Origin: Eutypa lata
Taxonomy: Eukaryota > Ascomycota > Sordariomycetes > Xylariales > Diatrypaceae
Direction of reading: 5' to 3'
NCBI GenBank assembly: GCA_022661535.1
Contig: JAKULF010000017.1
Location: 248,001-312,000 of the forward strand
Length of the DNA stretch: 64,000 bases
Positions 60,829 to 64,000 of the stretch are shown here, one piece after another. Both the position numbers and the translations under genes were made by a program. The notes under the pieces are model-generated. The model made no database searches. It saw only the letters and a list, made by a program, of their open reading frames with translations, and had not been told where the DNA came from. Numbering within the stretch: the stretch's first letter is position 1; each line of letters begins with the position of its first letter.

Positions 60829-63454
60829 TCTGAGATGAGAGCAACTGAGTACAGACAACGGGGGCGGAATTATTAACAGGAAATCTTAATTGTCAAGATG
60901 GAAGCTGTGTCGGTTGGAGTGTTCGGGCAAGACCCCAGACTTCGAGCGCGCGTGCTTGAGCGCTCCTATATAACCTACTCCTACCAATATTCGCGCGCAT
61001 TCATTTGGCGTTCTCCGTGCCGAATACAGACAATCATACGTAGCAATTCGCGCCTTGTTTGGTCTTGCGGACGGGCTACCGCCGTGTGCAAAATAACCGC
61101 CGGCTAAAATGGATCGCAGCCATTCAGACATGCCAAACCAAGGGGTCTAAGCCAAAGTGGGTACGATAACAACAGAGGAAGCGAATAATAGAAATACATA
61201 TCATAATCTATTACGATATCATGCGGCCCTTTTGTATCTGACGGTATTAAAAACCGGGTAACGGGAAGTGTCGCGATTAATAATGAGGCTGACCCCAGCT
61301 CGGACAGCCGGCAACGTCGAGCGGTATAAAGATATAGCTCATGCTATTAAAGCATTCGGGGAGATATAATGCAAGTGTAGAATAATGACTCCGTGTAGTA
61401 ACTTAGACGGTTTAATAGGTTCTATATGTAATCTCTCAGTCAATGACCTTGGTTCCTTGAGTGTTACACACCCACCCAAGTCTGAATGAACTGTAGCTTA
61501 TGTTATATATATATATATCGATGATCTATATTACTTCTAATGCGTTGGAATTTTATTGCGTAGTCTACTATATACTACCATTACCTCCGGGTTTCCGTGA
61601 TTATTTGGGGTACGTAAAATCACAACTGTATAACACATATTTATAATTATAATTCTATACAACGTCTATCTGTGAGGCTTTCAAATTTCGATAGGGTCTA
61701 AGCATAGGCCCTACAATATTTATATCTACAATACGACGTACACCTCGGGGTACATAATAGCCAAATTGGGCTTCGCATAAATGGATTGTATAGTCATATT
61801 TGACGATATTCGTAACGCACGATATTATCTAGCCCAACTTAAGATATATGAAGTTGGTATAACAGACTTGGTTGGTGGTAACTCCTAAATAGTCACGACA
61901 TCATAGAACGAGGTATTCCAGGTTGTTATCATTCTGTGTCGTTTATCTTGAACATAAACATGCTTAGTCATGGAGGAATGGTAGAAGGGATGACTTCACT
62001 CTTATGTCAAGAACTTGATAACCATGTTCTTAGATACTGTGAATCTTTTGTTTCTCTGAGATATATTGATCAATGCTCTTAGTCTACATTTGGCATGTCT
62101 ATCTAAATTAGAATGACTCGTAGCAAGACACAATCGAACTTCAAGCAATAACTGTCAGTGGAAGCAAAACATAATTACCATAGTTAAGTATAATTTCAGG
62201 AGGCTCCTGGGACTAGCACTCCGCTAGTTCAATGTCAAGTCTACTTACCTGTAAGAACCACCACCACTAGGTACTTGAGCTTTAAATCCTAATTATCTGA
62301 CTTACCCCATTCTAGATGATGTGCTATGTAGAGTTGATTAACACACTATGATGTGTGTGGCTCAACAACCATAGTATAATTTCTAACCGAGACCCATTGG
62401 ACTTTGGTTCGTCATTTGACTATGTCCTTGTTTCAGATCAGTCGCTTCTTTTCTACAAGTAAGATCCTCCCAAATACCCGACAGAAGTCTGTAGTACGAA
62501 TCTAGAATAAAGTGTAGCCTAGCTCGAAGTGGTGACTGGAAGTCTCTACAGTCGGGTGTAATTGTTTGACTCAAGGGGACAAGTTTGAATTAGCACTGAA
62601 AAGAAGACCTATACATTATCTACCAGATTGTGATATCGTTGCTGTGTTCTTCTTTCCCGTCTAAAAAACTTGTGTTGTGTTGAAGAAACGACTATTAACC
62701 ACGTTTTTCGTTGTGTATGACATGTGGTAGGCCCTTGAAATATCCCTATTTTAGAGATGAAGACTTAGTTTAGATCGGGGTAGTTCTAATTGGGATCGCA
62801 TAATTCAATCAACTAATGCAAAAAAAATAAAAAATATTTAACGTCATAACCAATGAGATGCAATTCTATAACGGCTTGAAACCATTTTCCTATGTAGTAC
62901 TGATAAACGATTATCGCTAGACTTCGACGAGAAATTTCACGTGTCATCACTATTGGAAAATCAGGGGTAAGTACGTATATTGAAGCGTGCAGATTACGTC
63001 GTCGTAATCGCTCGACATGTACGTACGGGATCGTAAAGAGCCAATCGTTGCGACGATCTTGAGCATGCATAGTTAGAATAATCTCAAAGAGGCCTGGAGG
63101 CCTTGCTGTGGATCTCTGCGCATAGCTTACGATCTCGGGCTTAGCGGCCGAATGCAGGGAATTAAGCCTCTGGGGCGTTACATCGGGTCGGTCGACGGCG
63201 GCATCCTTGCGGTGGCTATCACCGGCGTTGGTCCCCGATCTAGTAGTAGTCGCCCCGCCTTCGCATTAAGTAATTACACCAACTGATGGGCCCGTTCACC
63301 ACACATACCGGCTTGGGATGTACAAAATGGGGACAAATCCGGACCCAAGGGCGTAGTTATGTACGCCCTGACTTTTCTTGCCAGCGCTTCTCGTTGCGAG
63401 TTCGAATCAGCCTTTAGCTAGCTAGCATTTGCTCGTCTCCTCGCCGTCGACAAC
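60829..63454. other. Long divergent intergenic region
   Basis: About 2.6 kb between the leftward AA9 gene and the rightward EEP-fold gene. It contains (TA)n at about 61504-61518 and otherwise no recognisable gene. Moderately AT-rich but not RIP-bleached; CpA and TpG are common. Confidence 0.5.
60967..60973 (-). promoter_or_regulatory. TATA-like site of the AA9 gene
   Basis: Minus strand reads TTATATA, about 140 bp upstream of the AA9 ATG. Weak positional evidence. Confidence 0.35.
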
Positions 63455-64000
63455 ATGAAGCTGCCTATTTCCCAGGTCACGGTCCCAACCGGGGTACTGC
63501 TAGCGGCGAAGGCATTGGCCGCTACGAGTGGAGAGTTCAATGTCTTGACTATGAACGTGGCCGGATTGCCCGATTTCCTAAACAACAACGAGGTTCCTGG
63601 GGACAAGGCAACGAATTCGGGGCTCATAGGTTCGAAGTTTGCCGAGTACGGCTACGACATAATCCACACGCAGGAGGTAAGGAGTTGTCTCTCTACTATA
63701 CTAAATACTAAATCAGTCCCCCCAACACATCCGAAACATGAAATTCTTTTATATATATATATTAAAACATGGATTCTTAGGACTTCAACTACCACGCGTA
63801 CATCTACGCGACCGACACGCACCCCTACCGCACGGCGACGTCCGGGGGCGTGCCGTTCGGCGACGGCCTGAACACGCTCTCCAACTTCGACTGGATCAAC
63901 TACAGCCGCGTGAAGTGGGACACGTGCAGCAACGCGTCGGGCGCCGACTGCCTGACGCCCAAGGGGTTCACGTTCATGCGGGCGCGGGTCGACGACGGCG
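63455..64000 (+). CDS. Secreted endonuclease/exonuclease/phosphatase-fold protein (partial)
   Basis: Exon 1 63455-63676, intron 63677-63780, exon 2 from 63781 running off the window end. The first 20-25 residues are moderately hydrophobic, probably a signal peptide. FNVLTMNVAGLP is the first beta strand with the conserved Asn, and DIIHTQE supplies the metal-binding Glu of the DNase I / Mg-dependent EEP superfamily. DFNYHAYIYATDTHPYRTATSGGVPFGDGLNTLSNF follows the pattern of fungal sphingomyelinase- or inositol-phospholipase-like members. Likely a phosphodiesterase; the substrate cannot be decided without the missing C-terminal half. Confidence 0.85.

Noticed and set aside
63395..63412. GCGAGTTCGAATCAGCC as a tRNA T arm
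   Set aside because: It resembles a B box but no acceptor, D or anticodon stems can be paired around it.
1..64000. CRISPR arrays, prokaryotic operons or viral integrations
   Set aside because: No regularly spaced repeats, no ribosome-binding-site-led operons and no viral protein signature; the window is clearly fungal nuclear DNA.

Overview
The window reads as a chromosomal segment of a filamentous ascomycete (Pezizomycotina, plausibly a Sordariomycete). Support comes from short 50-110 nt introns with GT..AG borders, GC-rich coding exons, fungal families (flavohemoglobin, DHA1-type MFS, AA9 LPMO, SRPK-like kinase, Spt5, alternative NADH dehydrogenase), and three blocks reduced to about 5% GC in the manner of repeat-induced point mutation (RIP). 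Species-level assignment is not possible from this alone.

Layout. 1-3.9 kb: no recognisable gene. 3.9-5.2 kb: flavohemoprotein. 6.1-13.7 kb: one RIP-degraded block whose ends are 115/117 bp direct repeats with a candidate 5-bp target duplication, i.e. a dead LTR-type element. 15.1-31.8 kb: housekeeping and accessory genes (serine beta-lactamase-like hydrolase, MFS exporter, secreted M14 carboxypeptidase, GST-like protein, SRPK-like kinase, a small PPxY protein, NDH-2 type NADH dehydrogenase), with a 947-bp RIPed TIR element at 28.5 kb. 34.7-39.8 kb: SPT5 and a low-complexity protein. 40.9-46.7 kb: an F-box gene split by a RIPed 2.74-kb TIR element, then a RIP-mutated second copy of part of the same gene. 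46.8-55 kb: a small cysteine-rich secreted protein, two ankyrin proteins and an 844-residue secreted multidomain protein. 55.9 kb: an intron-containing tRNA-Thr(CGT). 58.8-64 kb: a small secreted protein, an AA9 LPMO and the start of a secreted endonuclease/exonuclease/phosphatase-fold protein.

How it fits together. No biosynthetic cluster or operon-like unit is visible. The recurring theme is secretion (M14 peptidase, AA9, EEP-fold enzyme, three secreted proteins of unknown function) interleaved with dead repeats. The most informative locus is the split F-box gene: removing the TIR element at its TA target duplication restores the reading frame and the internal 24-bp repeat phase. The gene therefore existed intact before insertion, and a neighbouring partial copy carries C-to-T/G-to-A changes. 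In the AT blocks the few remaining G/C bases sit almost only in CpG, which says something about the context preference of the mutator.
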